From Porodaedalea pini (taxonomy: Eukaryota > Basidiomycota > Agaricomycetes > Hymenochaetales > Hymenochaetaceae), in the NCBI GenBank assembly GCA_002794775.1, contig NBAY01000013.1, positions 248,001-312,000 of the forward strand: 64,000 nucleotides of DNA, written 5' to 3'. This document shows positions 34,083 to 46,320 of the stretch, one piece after another (position 1 is the stretch's first letter; the number at the start of each line of letters is the position of its first letter). The notes beneath the pieces are model-generated. The model did not search any database. It was not told the origin of the DNA and worked only from the letters and a program-made list of their open reading frames with translations. The translations under genes and the position numbers were made by a program.

Positions 34083-37000
34083 ATGTCAGACACAGCTGCC
34101 CCCCGTCGTCAGCCACCGAGCCCTCTCGTATTCTCACCGGACACTGTACTCCCGCCTATCTCTATCCAGGGAAACTCGAGTAGCCATGGCTCGGGCTCAG
34201 GCTTAGGTTCGGGAGCAAACACCGTCTCTATGCCCTTCATCAAGAGGCACGTTACCCGCCGTCTCAAGTCCGCCAAGCAGGAGTGCGACAAGGACCTTCA
34301 GCGAGTAACGAACGCCATTACTGCCTTCTTCGAAGAGCGTCTCAGACAAGGCGACGTCGATCGTCAGTATTCGTTTATTTTATTTATTTATTTTTCTCGT
34401 AATTTTCTTATCTGGCTATTTCTGACCCTCAATTTCGGTTGCGACAGAGTCTGATGTCGAGCCCCCGCGAGAGCCGGCGACTATTCCTTACAACCTTGCT
34501 GATCAGCGTTCCCTCCAAACCGACGACACGAGTTCGGACGGCGGGTACGATGCTGAATTCGAAGGTAGCCGCCATAGCCGTCAACGTGCGTCTCCAGAAG
34601 AACCTCAAGCAATTGGACTGACTCGCTGGGCTTCCTCCCCTGGTATTATTGCAGCGTCTGTTTCATCGAGTCCCTCTTCTCTCCAGCGCCAGAGCACGCT
34701 GCCCAAGGACCGGATGAACTCGCAGGCAAGCGCATCCACTTCTGCTCTTGCGGCACCCGTTGAGGCCAGCCCGCGGAAGGCGCCGGTCAACTTCAATCCG
34801 CAAGGTTCTTTGTCGTCGCAGAGCGGCAGCCGAGCTTCGCGTCGATTGTCACGTACTATTCACATCCCCGTGCGTGCGTCTCGATCCGGTCAAAGTTCGC
34901 GCAGCACCTCGCGGTCCCGTTCGCCCTTGCCTGGATCCTCCCATCACGGCTTCTCCGAGCACGCTGCATCTACGAGCCCAAACCGTCGGTCATCCCGCAT
35001 TCTGGTCGATGACCCCGTGGACCCCATCATGACGACCCTTTACGAAATTATCGGCGTAGCCACCGATATTACTGAGATGTCCATTTCTCAGCTGACTGCA
35101 CAGCCCAAACTCTGCTCCCAGCTCGTCCAAAGAGTTCAGCAGATCGGCAAGGCCTGGGACGAGCATCCGGACTGGCACGGTCGTAATTGGTATGTCCAGG
35201 TGCTTTTGGCGGTGGCCAGTCTTAGCCGTGTGGTTGAGTGGTGGGAGGCCGAAAAGCAGTTTTGGAATTTTGGCGATGATGATGACGATGAGCAGGAGCC
35301 GTTTGCTTTCTTACTCAAGCCTGCGGACGAGCCTGGTCCGACCCCGGCTCCGACGCCCACAGCCACGCAAGGCCTTGACTCTGACAACTACAAACAGCTG
35401 TCGTTAGCTCCGGACGGCGAAAACCGACTTCGGCTATCTCGGAGCTCTAGTCACCCAGGGCAATCGCGAGATGAGTTGCGTCGGCCTTCTGCAACACTCC
35501 CGAAGGAACCAGATTTCGCTCGACCTCCTTCAAAGCCTCTCGATACGACCGAGTCGGCTCGGGTATTGGCTACAGAAAGACTCCGTCTACAAGCGGAGCA
35601 AGCCCAAAATCAGAACATCGTAATTGAACTCAGTCTAGATGGGGATCATCTCCTTTGGATCAATTACGCTTGGGCTCTGGTGGTGGGGTACGTCATCCTA
35701 ATAACTTTAGCTTATCCTTTCATTTATTCTGAATCCCATTTAGCTCGGACCCGCAGGAGGTGGGTGGAACCAAGATTTCGCGTTTATTGGCTCCTGCAGA
35801 TTGGAGCGTATTTCGTGATGCCACAGAACAACTTCTCTCTGACGACTCACATACCATCGAAGTTCGCTTCAGACTACAAATCGAGACGGGACCGGACGTA
35901 CCAAACCGTGGCGTTCTGTACCGAGAAATGGAGGGGAAGGGTATGCTGATGATTGACCAAGTGGACGGGCAGCCGTCGCATACAATGTGGGTCATCAAGC
36001 CGGTGGGTCCGGCGGCTTACGACCAGTCACATGCGATCTTGGCTGAGGCGGGCGCCATTCGAGAAGAACCCGTACCTCTTGAGGATACCGAAAAAAGTGC
36101 TGACGATCAAGAGGTGAAGGCGTCCTTCCGGTTTACTAGGCCTATCAGCTCTGCAGTCATTTTGTGCCGCATTTGTGAAAACAGTATCCCAGAGTGGTTC
36201 TTTGAGAAGCACAATGAGACCTGCAACGACGTGCACAAGTTTGAGGCAGATATCGGAGAATGCAATGAGTCTATTGCCGAGCTGCGCAACACCATTCGTG
36301 AGCTCCGTCTTGCCATCGACCGGTCCTCACCGCACACTATCCCGGAATACCGCGGCATGTCCATTCTGGTGCCGACGACTCCGCCAAGCGGTACAGGTGC
36401 TCTGCATTTATTCAAACCTCCACTGGTTTCCAAGATGCAGCGGATGAGCTTGAAGAGGATGCAGCGGCGGCTTTTGGAGCAGCTCGATGATATCCTTCAG
36501 GTTGCGTACGAAGTATCACTACCTTCACTGAAGGACGAGGAAGCCAAAGAACCGATTGAGCGTCAGCGCCTCGTATCTCCGGGCTCTGACCGCAAGATTA
36601 CGCAAATCAGGAACTGGTCAAAGCCGACGACGGAGGACGCTGCGTTGTCGCGGCTTATCAGCGACGCAGAGAGGCTTATGCGGACAAAGATGGACAATAT
36701 CGTCCGGATGCAGAACACGATTAGGTACGCAGAGAAGGTGCGACAGGAGTGGGAAGAGAAGATGGAGCAGCTTACTCTGCAGGAGCCGGACGATGAATAT
36801 GATGAGGAAGAAGGTGATGAGGTTGAGGAGCAGGACGTTACCGCTGAAGATGATCGTGATAGTACAACTGCTGAGTATGCTTTCGGTAGTGAGACAGTTG
36901 CTTCATCTGAGCCGACGCCTGTGGCCCTGTCTCCGGATCCGACTCCTGTAGCCTCTTCGCCTGCTACATCTTCCACGGCATCTTCTCGCAGCAGCAGCGT

Positions 37001-39985
37001 TCGTATCCCTACTCCCTCACCAGCAGTTCCCATGTATCAGGTTTCCAACATGAACTCATTCACACGATCTTCTACCCCCGCATCTATCACCTCACCTCTG
37101 GCCCTTGCTGCTCCCATTGTTGCTTCAGACACAGACCATTCTTCCCCCTCAACGAGTTTGGATGACAAGCTGAATTCTGTCGTTCGTAAAAGGTCTCAGG
37201 CACTGGAGCCGCGGGTCACCGTTACACCTCCGATTTCGCCGAGTATTGCTCCCCGGGATAGTGTCAGTAGCGGTGAGGGTGGTAGACGCTCGCGTCGCCT
37301 TTCTACTGTGAATACCAATTCAATCTCAAGTCCCGGCGGCTCTGTCACTGGTCCTCTTTCACCCAGGATACCCTCTGTTATGCCGTCGTCCAAAAGCACT
37401 CCCACTAGCATAAGGGACTTCGAGATAATCAAACCTATTTCCAAGGGCGCCTTCGGCTCCGTCTTCCTGGCAAAGAAGCGGGTTACTGGCGACTATTACG
37501 CGATCAAGGTCCTCAAGAAGGCTGACATGATCGCGAAAAATCAGATCACTAATGTCAAGGCGGAGCGCATGATTCTAATGAACCAGGCAGAGTCGCCCTT
37601 TGTCGCAAAGCTCTATTTCACGTTCCAGAGCAAGGAGAACTTGTACCTTGTTATGGAATATCTAAATGGTGGAGACTGCGCGGCGCTTATCAAGTCTCTT
37701 GGTTCTCTTCCTGAGGAATGGTCAAGGCAGTACATCGCGGAGGTTGTTCTAGGTCTCGAGTATCTGCACGAGCGCGGTATCGTACACAGGTAAGAATTCT
37801 TCTCTCCTGAGATTTCATCTTTTGCTATGCTGATGAGCATGCAGGGATTTGAAGCCAGATAATTTGCTAATTGACCAGCACGGCCACCTTAAGATGACCG
37901 ACTTCGGTTTGAGTAGAATCGGTTTGCTTGGACGTCAGACACGGGACTTGAACGTCGAGCGGGCGCGGCCACGTACGCGGCACAGTCCAGGGTCTCGTCC
38001 ACCGTCAATGGATGCAGCCTATCTATCATCTCCACTGCTGCTATCCGTAGACATCCTGGGAGGTTCGTACTTCTCACAACGGATGGGCGCTGGCTCCGCA
38101 CCTCCTCTCGCATCGTCTCCTCATTTGTCTATTGGCACACCCACAGATGACATCAGCGAATCGAGTGGCTCGGACAGCCTCTCAGGGTTCTTCCTTCGTC
38201 GCACGGGCAAGACGAACGAGCGCGAGAGTCCACTCCAGTCCTTTGCGTCCGAGCTCACGAATGATCTACGTTCTTATGCGCATACTCCGCCTGGCCTCGG
38301 GACGCCACCCGGCGACCAGAAATTCGTCGGTACTCCGGATTACCTTGCGCCAGAAAGCATCCTCGGCATAAGTGGCGATGATGCAGTCGTTGATTGGGTA
38401 TGAGTAATTTACTTCCTAGATGCGCATTAATTGCTTATTCACTTATTTCTAATGAAGTGGGCACTCGGTGTCATTACGTACGAATTCTTGTACGGAATCC
38501 CGCCCTTCCACGCAGAGACGCCAGAGAAGGTGTTTGAGAACATCCTTTCTGGGCATATCGACTGGCATGAAGAGTTCATCGACTTTTCTCCCGAAGCTCT
38601 CGACTTCATGAAGCGCCTGCTGACTGTGAATACGTCTACCCGTCTCGGTGCGAATGGCGCAGCTGAGGTCAAGGCGCACCCGTTCTTCGCCGGCATTGAA
38701 TGGGATAAGGTCACAACGAGCGAAGCAGCATTTATCCCCCAGGTAACAGACCCGGAGTCGACGGATTACTTTGACCTGCGAGGCGCGACTACTCAGCTTT
38801 TCCACGACGATGACGGATCCATTCCTGTTGGTCAGTCTGCTACAACACCTGGTATTGGCACGTTTGCTGCTTCGAGCGCTTCAACAGTCGCACCTGTTCC
38901 TATTGTAGCGAGCAGTGGCGGGCACTCACCGACACAGGACGACTTTGGGTCGTTCAGCTTCAAGAATTTGCCTGTTTTGAAACAAGCGAACGACGATGTC
39001 ATACGGAAGCTAAAGACAGATCAGATGGCGCCGATGGTTCATGCGCTGAGCGAGCCTGCACAGATTTACAGGCCACACAGACGCAGCGTGTCGCAGCGGA
39101 TCAAAAAACCGCCGAGTGTTGTGACGCAGCTCGAGGGAGGCAAGCCGTCAAGCACGAACCCGCCATCTCCTGCGACATCTGTGTCGTCCGTTGCATCCTC
39201 GCCATCGCGCGCTAGCATGGCTCCCTCGACACCAGGGAGTGTGCAGACGAATCACAACCATTCGCGGAAGCCATCCGAATTCGGGGCAGTGGAACGATTC
39301 AAGCAGAATCATCTTGATAGCGATGGCTCACGACGCAATTCAATGCCGAGCCGTCTTCGAACTGCATCTGTCTCGACAAGTGGAGAGGGGTCTTTATCTG
39401 ACCATTGGCCCGCCTCTGTCTCGCACATATCTAGTCACTTTGAGCCTACACCGCCATCATCCAACTCGGGCTCGCTTGATTTGCGTCGGAATATGGACAT
39501 CAGCGACCGAGCACTGACCTGCTTGCTTGCGGAGGACAATCCAATCACTGCGAAGATCATCGAGACGCTACTCATTCGTCTTGGGTGTCGTGTGGTTGTC
39601 GTTTCTGATGGCTCAGAAGCGATAAGTGTCGCTCACGGCGATATCAGTAAGTTCTTATCCTATATATAGATGTCGAGTCTTTCTGAACGTTGTCCTTCCT
39701 GCAGAATTCGACTGCATCTTGATGGACTTGCACATGCCTGTAGTTGATGGTGAAAGTGCAGCGCGTCTCATCAAGAGCACGAACAATAGGAACAGTAGTG
39801 TGCCCATCATTTCTGTGAGCGCCTACAGCGGCTCCGACAGCTTTGCGAGCACGCTCTTTGCCGCATCACTGTCCAAACCCGTGCAGAAGGCGGACCTGCT
39901 TGCCGTAATGCGGCAGCTCGGGTTTAAGACGTCTACTCATCAGGATGGCGGCGCCCCGTCGACTCGTGTGATTACTACGCGATAA
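34083..39985 (+). CDS. RIM15: RIM15-type quiescence kinase (PAS-like, zinc finger, AGC kinase, receiver)
   Basis: Six exons, 34083-34362, 34448-35687, 35744-37789, 37845-38397, 38458-39646 and 39705-39985, give 1862 residues. A PAS-like region lies near 490-610 ([20 protein letters not shown]). A C2HC finger is [20 protein letters not shown] (648-667), followed by coiled coil. The kinase (1065-1450) has [41 protein letters not shown], then about 135 inserted residues before [15 protein letters not shown], as in the Greatwall/Rim15 class. The C-terminal receiver domain (1725-1845) has LAEDN, LMDLHMP, SVSAYSG and SKPV. In yeast, Rim15 phosphorylates endosulfines to inhibit PP2A on nutrient loss and is restrained by TORC1-Sch9 and PKA. 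Confidence 0.94.
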
Positions 39986-40624
39986 CACTTGACGATATTG
40001 GGAAACCAATTTTTGTTTGATTCTTTGCCTCTCTTACTTTCTACAGCTCCGTTTCAATCGATTTTCATCCGTACGATCTTATGTTGTCTTCCAACCACGT
40101 ATGCATTTCTCCTTTTTTCAAATCCACATATTCGATCTCCACGCAATTCACCATCATTCCTCCCCCCAGCAAGCATTTATCCACGGTTACCCTTCATGCC
40201 CCATTTCTTCTTCCAAAAAATCTTTGATGACCCAGCTTCGTTCCCATTCATTCAAATTCTCTTTTGATTCGATTTCTTTGAAACTTCGTTCTTTGCCATA
40301 GCTCGCCTCCCAATTACGCCCACGTCATCGATCACGCCCGTTAAGCATTTGTGATTTTATGTGCATTGTGTACAGTAGATAGAATGCCTTGGTACACGTC
40401 AAAATAGTTGGTTTGCCTTTCACGAAAGCTTATGCTGCTCAGAACTTGTTTAGGCGCTCGGCTGCGGCGGCACGACGTCGACCCTGAGTAATTTAGCTCG
40501 GTACATACATAGAAAGAAGTGTCGCGGGGTGAGCGCATCGCCGCCTTCAATCGCCGTGCCTTCCCGTGTGAGCTGCTGCTTTCTGCATGCCACCACAAGT
40601 AGACTCGTGTTTATTCCTTGAGCC
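39986..40624. other. RIM15 3' flank and promoter of the UIM gene
   Basis: 639 bases, T-rich in the first half (3' untranslated). No gene is supported. Confidence 0.55.
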
Positions 40625-43414
40625 ATGAACCCGACGCGCCCCCGTAAGTCCCCCAGCAATTTTGTCATATATTCGAAAGTCTCTCTGTGCCGCGACGGTA
40701 GACTGAGTGTATGCAGCGCTAAGGATGCGATGCGCATCCAGCTGGGACGAACGAGGATTAGGCGCCCGTGGACAATGTTGATTGACATTTCTTTTTTCCT
40801 GTGCGTTGTCTCTAGCTATCCCTCCGTACCCTGGAAGGGCGTACTCGAACGAAGCAATACCGAATCCTCTTTATGGGATGCATGTCAATGCGGCCGGCGC
40901 TTATGGTGCTGGACCAAGCTCGCAGCGCGTCCACCCTCGCTCCAACAGTTCGCCGACATCTTTCTATCCGCCGCACCTCGCTCAGCACTCTCGAACCCCG
41001 CAGCCACCGCCTCTGCTGCCCAAGCCAGCCTCATTAGCTTCAGCTCCACCTCCTAGTTTGATGCCCGGATCTGGTGCGCGATCCAGGACTGAGGTGTTCA
41101 GCTCACTCGAGAGCTCTCTCTTCTTCCAGTCCAGCGCGACTCCTCTAGCTTCCCCTTCAATTTCTCCGACAAATACTACCTCCCACCCATATGCTCAAAA
41201 TATGGCATCTTCTTTGAGACCAGCGCTGCCTCCCAAACCGCGTCTCCAGACAGACACGTCGGTTGCACCGTTTTCTGGCCGCACAGCGCCCAAGGTGCCG
41301 CCAAAACACTTTACGACGTCTGGGAAACCGATAGCGCCGACTGCTATGCCAGAGAGTCCGGCCTCTCCGGACAACGATGAGTTAGTCGCTCATGCTCTGG
41401 AACTCTCATTGCAGGACTCAGGGCCTGTGAGACATTCTGATCTGGAAGATGATATCCTAGCGCGTGTTCTTGCGGAATCATTGGCGTCTATCAATTCTTC
41501 GACCGCTCACGATAGGCGTGCATGTCCTGACACCTCATCTCCACGACAATTGGAAACTAATTCAAATGCAGAACCCCTCTCAGCGTCCTCATCCTCTCCA
41601 TCATCCTCATCACCCTCATTCGTCGAAACACCAGCAACGTCAGCTTATTCGCATTCAGCCGAGGTCGATTATGCAAGTATCGGTTCGGAGGAATTGGCAA
41701 AACAAGAGCAAGAACTAATTCGGGCTGGAGACGAATCGCGCCGCAAGCAGCTGGAGATGGACGAGGAGTTTGCGCGCAGTATCGCACGGCTCGAAGTCAA
41801 TAATACTTCTATCTCGTCCACACATCGGCCAGTATCCGCGGGTATCAGTTCCGGCGCTCTGTTCGCCCCTTCCTTTGATGCCGTTTCCGGGCCTCCTTTG
41901 TACGGCGCCGCGCTAAATGCTGGACGACCGTCTTCCTTTCATGTTGCCTCATCGTCGCAACAGAAACTGTCTAGTTTACACGACTCTCTCTCACCTCCCC
42001 CAATACTCTCCGACTCGCGTCCCCTCTCTGCGAGGTGTACCCCATCTTTAGGTCGAGCTTATGGCAGCTATAGTGCAGGCGTCCCTCACGATCCCATTAC
42101 TCCATCCTTCGATAAGTTGGGCCGAAGCATGTCTGCACAGGCGGCCATTCCTTTGGTCACAGAAGGAGCTGCGTGTTCTAGTAGCATCGCCGCTAACCGG
42201 CCGTCAATATCACCGAATGACACGCGGCCAAACGCTGTGATCCCCGTGCAAGCTAGGCTGGACTCAGACTCACCTGAAGGAAGTCCCTCTACTCCGAAAG
42301 GAAGGCCGAAGCTGGGTTTGGAGGGCCTGAAGCGCGCTCTGAGCGCCGGCCAATCTATTGGACCAGGTCCTCCTCTCGAGGAAGTGGAAGAGAACGAGGT
42401 AACTGGTGATGGTCTGTCACCAATAATGAGTCCGACTTCTATCGAAGAACCAGATGAAGGGAGGATGGTGTCCAATACTCCTCCTTCATCGGCACCGATC
42501 GTAGAAGAAGAGCTCCTATTAGGCGTCTGTGCGTACTTTCTTTAGAAACTTCCTCCTCGGTTGCATCTCCTTACTCGTTCTTTGCTAGCTTTCGGTTTCA
42601 ATGCTCCTTCGATGTCACCCATTCATTCGCCTATGCAGGGTCCTATTCCTAACATCATTACTCTCCCGTATGGAAAGTGCCCGCCATTGCATATGCAGGC
42701 GCCGAGTTGGAAGCATCTGCTCAAACTCTTGACACGTCTCAGTGACAGCAGGATCGAGCCAACTGTCGAGGCACTCGCTGGAACGAAGGCAGATTTGAAG
42801 CTACGGACCGTGATTCAGTTCATGAAGGTCAGCTATGTGTGATCGTCTGTAGACCTCAACTGAAACTTCACGAACACCAGGTGCATCATTCGTCTGAGGA
42901 CTGGCGCACAATAGTCTACTTGACTATCGATATCCCTATTCCTCCATCAACGCCCAATATTTTCAAATATACCAACGGAGATGTTACCACTTTTCCTTAC
43001 TCATATACCACATCACCGCTGCCCGCACTACTGCGGGCGGGCGCAGGCGACTCTAACTTATCAAGATGCTTCACCGTGCCATCGACCGCCAGTACACCTT
43101 ACCCAACGCTTCCTATGACGCTCCCTGACTTCGCCATGTACCTGCACGCCGTTCTCGAAGGCTCGCGCCGTGCTGTAAACGATAGCTCGGGTGGTCTGCG
43201 GAAGCTGGCAAAAATGGTGGACAGCTTCTATCCCGCATCAGCAGATGCTTTTGAGGGGATTGGCCCAGAATTCAATGGACCTGATAAAAGGGGGATGGGG
43301 GGATTTTTCAGACGGGCGCTTGGAAGGGGAAACAAGGACTCTCAAAATCAAAGGGGTGGAAATGCGGAACGATTTGAATTTATTACGCCGTTCCGAATTG
43401 ACGAATATCGGTGA
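40625..43414 (+). CDS. Unknown protein with ubiquitin-interacting-like motifs and conserved C-terminal domain
   Basis: Four exons, 40625-40643, 40816-42528, 42589-42827 and 42881-43414, give 834 residues. The first exon codes six residues before a proline-rich start (PIPPYPGRAYSNEA). Low-complexity Ser/Pro regions make up most of 20-560. Two UIM-like helices lie at about 192-208 (DNDELVAHALELSLQDS) and 215-231 (LEDDILARVLAESLASI), and a weaker third near 319 (EMDEEFARSIARLEV). The C-terminal 250 residues look folded (WKHLLKLLTRLSDSRIEPTV; SEDWRTIVYLTIDIP). No catalytic domain is visible. By analogy with UIM adaptors it may sort or tether ubiquitinated cargo; that is inference. Confidence 0.78.
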
Positions 43415-43547
43415 CCCTCTATATGCTACTTTGACCTCATATATTTACATCGGGATATTTTGCATTGTAATTGGATGTCATGTTTTGATAGCACTTAGGG
43501 ACTGTGGCTAATACCGACTTGGTTTCGTTTGTGTGTCATTGAATCTC

Positions 43548-46073
43548 ATGAGGCGGACGTCGATCAAAGTCTTTTCTATAATTAGCATGTTGTGTCGGCG
43601 CACAGAGGCAGCGATTCGCGTCGCGACACGACGTCCAGAGTGGACTATCTCAGCAACAATGGTGGAAGAGAGTAAGCTACTCTTTGTGTCTCCTCAAAAT
43701 GCATACTTAGCCATGGACATCTACAAGGCGTGGACGCGAAGTCCGACGAATTCTTCTGTTAGTGTGCTTGGGGTGCCTGTTGGAAGTGAATAATGCTCAT
43801 GCTCTGCTGCACCAGACACGAAGCGTGCAAAGCAATACGTGGATTTACACGACCAAGTGGAGGTTTGTGGCCATACTCGCTAGATGTGGTGACTGAACTT
43901 ATGTGCGGCAGACGAGTGTCGGCCTCTTAGACTCGCTCGAGAGCTTCCTGTCAACATTTCAGACCGACCTTGCTGCTGTCTCGGGCCAGATTTCGACTCT
44001 CCAGGACAGGAGCAAAGACATAGAGAACAGACTGAAATCAAGGAGGGTGAATAAGCACGCCCTTCATCGCAAGTCATGACCGAATGAATGCTGAACCGAC
44101 GTTCTCTTCGTCAGAAAATAGAGAAACCTCTTTCTAGCCTTCTCTCGGACCTATGCATAGCACCGTCACTCGCAACGACCATTCTGGACACGGATGTGGA
44201 TGAGAAATGGCTGACAGTGATCCCAGACTTTGAGCGACGGTTGAACACTTTGAACGCGCGGAAGCGTGTCAAGGCTGCTCGCGATCTCTCGGAAGTAACG
44301 GAGGGCTTGCGCATTGTGGTGCGGCACCACCTCTTAACTCATTTCCTTCTGAAACTCTAAACCTGAGCCCTAAATGTGCAGGCAGCGACGAAGATTCGCG
44401 TGTTCTTCCTTACGCTGATCCAACCGGTGCGGAGGAGCATGACGACAAACATGCAAGTGCTACAGACGTCTGTTTTGATCAAGTATAGGCCGCTGTACGA
44501 GTTCCTCCAGAACCATGCTGAGGATGTAGCGAAGGAGATTCAACGGTCTTACGTTGCCGCTTCGCGCGTTTACTATGAGACTGGATTTAGGAGATATATT
44601 CGTGGTTTAGGATGGATAAAGGTGCGTGTTTTGATGGAAGACTATTTCATGTTTCAATCCTGATTTCTGTGTCTAGGCCCGAATATCCGAGAAGTCTGAA
44701 CTCATCGGGAGCTCAGATGTACATGTTGAATACACCGTGGACGAAGGCCGACTTGCTCATGCCAAGCTAGATGGACCTCCTGTCGTACAAGCATATATTG
44801 CGGAGGATAAGACTCATGTGCGTTTCTCGTTTCTGCTATATTTTGTATAAATGTAATGTCACTTAAATAGAAAGAACCTCTCGAGGCTCTTTTCCGTTCC
44901 ATGCTGCTTGTACTAATGGACAACGCTTCTGCCGAGTACACTTTCGTAACCACCTTCTTCGCCCAGCCATCTCGAAGTCCTGACATACGAATGTCGGAAT
45001 CGTCTGGCTCCCTCTTTTCGCCCTCTTACTCCCAAGAAGTGACTGCCGAGGATGTCCGAAGAACGAGTCTCGGCGCCGAGACTGTCGGCAGTCCTCCGAT
45101 GCGCCGAAGACAGAGCCTTGCGCAGTCTGTATCGAACGGGCTCATGCGGCCCGGACCTGGGTCTCGAAGTATATCGAAAGAGGAGCTGTCGTCATTAACG
45201 AGTATCTGGAAGCAGATCATGGAGCCTACGTTGACCTACTGCCAAGCAAGTGCTATTACCTTTATCTTGATATAGATATTGATAAGAATGCTCTAGACTT
45301 TCGCGACTTCGGTGCTTGAACCTGCTTCAGTAGTGATTCCATTATTGACCATGATCCGTATGATGGAAAACACCCTCGCAGAGGTGCAGACGCGTGGATG
45401 CGTTCCTCTTGAGGGCTGGTTGTTCGGCTTGCGGATGCAATTTTGGCCTGTCTTCCAGAAGCAAATGACTGAGCATGTTACAAGCCTTAGTAAACTCACG
45501 GAGGCGGGCACGGGCGGCTACTTCCGCAGAGCAGCGGGCCCTACTGACGCTATGGTCCAAGCAGTACTGTTTTGGTTCTTTCTTGACCTTTCGGACCGTG
45601 TTATTTGACGCGTCTTTTTCTCTACAGATTGCAGGTCGCTACATCGCGATCTTCTGGTCCTTTGTCATACTCACGGAGACCGAGGAAGAAACGATGATTT
45701 TTTCCAAGTAAGCTGATAAAGGCGACTCTCGCATATAACGTTGTGTGCTCATATGCTTTTACTAGTCTCGTTCGATTACGCCAGGAGCTTACGACGTTGA
45801 TCATAAATCAGTCCAAAAGAATAGCTGACCCGTTGAAAAGTGCTACGTTTCAGTCTACGTTATTCGAGATGCTGCTGCAAGCCATCAGCGTAAGTATCCG
45901 CTTTTGTATTTCTTGCATTTTATGACCTCGCTGATTATGCATGCGGGTTGCAGAAGGGCCAATACTCGATGTCTCATCCCAAAGCACAGTCTGAACTCGC
46001 ATATTGGCGCGAGAGAGAGGAAGAGTCGCGCAGGCGGATATCCTCCACATCAACATCACGGCAGGGCCGCTGA
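43548..46073 (+). CDS. VPS52: GARP/EARP tethering complex subunit VPS52
   Basis: Thirteen exons: 43548-43558, 43606-43671, 43711-43757, 43816-43862, 43912-44046, 44115-44318, 44382-44621, 44677-44817, 44871-45245, 45297-45563, 45628-45707, 45766-45889, 45954-46073; 618 residues. HLQGVDAKSDEFF, YVDLHDQVETSVGLLDSLES and VSGQISTLQDRSKDIENR are the coiled-coil signature of Vps52. Further matches are KIRVFFLTLIQPVR and YYETGFRRYIRGL. GARP tethers endosome-derived vesicles at the trans-Golgi. A Ser-rich insert lies near 300-350 (SPSYSQEVTAEDVRR). The intron after 45245 starts with GC. The first exon has only 11 bases with a weak GTCGAT donor, so the start is provisional. Confidence 0.88.
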
Positions 46074-46320
46074 GCATGTATTGTTGCGTGTCATTGGAAT
46101 TCATTCCCTGTAAATTATTCCGGAGTAATATATAATGCAACTATGACGCGAGAAAATTGTATGTGCAGTCCTATCCAATGTGTCCGACAGTTATAATGCA
46201 AAGCTCCAAGCAAAAGTTGCAAAGATGCTATCCAGGCGCTAGCCTTTGTAAGGCGGTATCAATAAGGATCTTAGAGTGGATCAGTTAGTCAATGTCAAGC
46301 ACAAGAGTGCACTATAATTT
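46074..46320. other. Convergent 3' flanks of VPS52 and EFR3
   Basis: 247 AT-rich bases with no gene visible. Confidence 0.4.
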
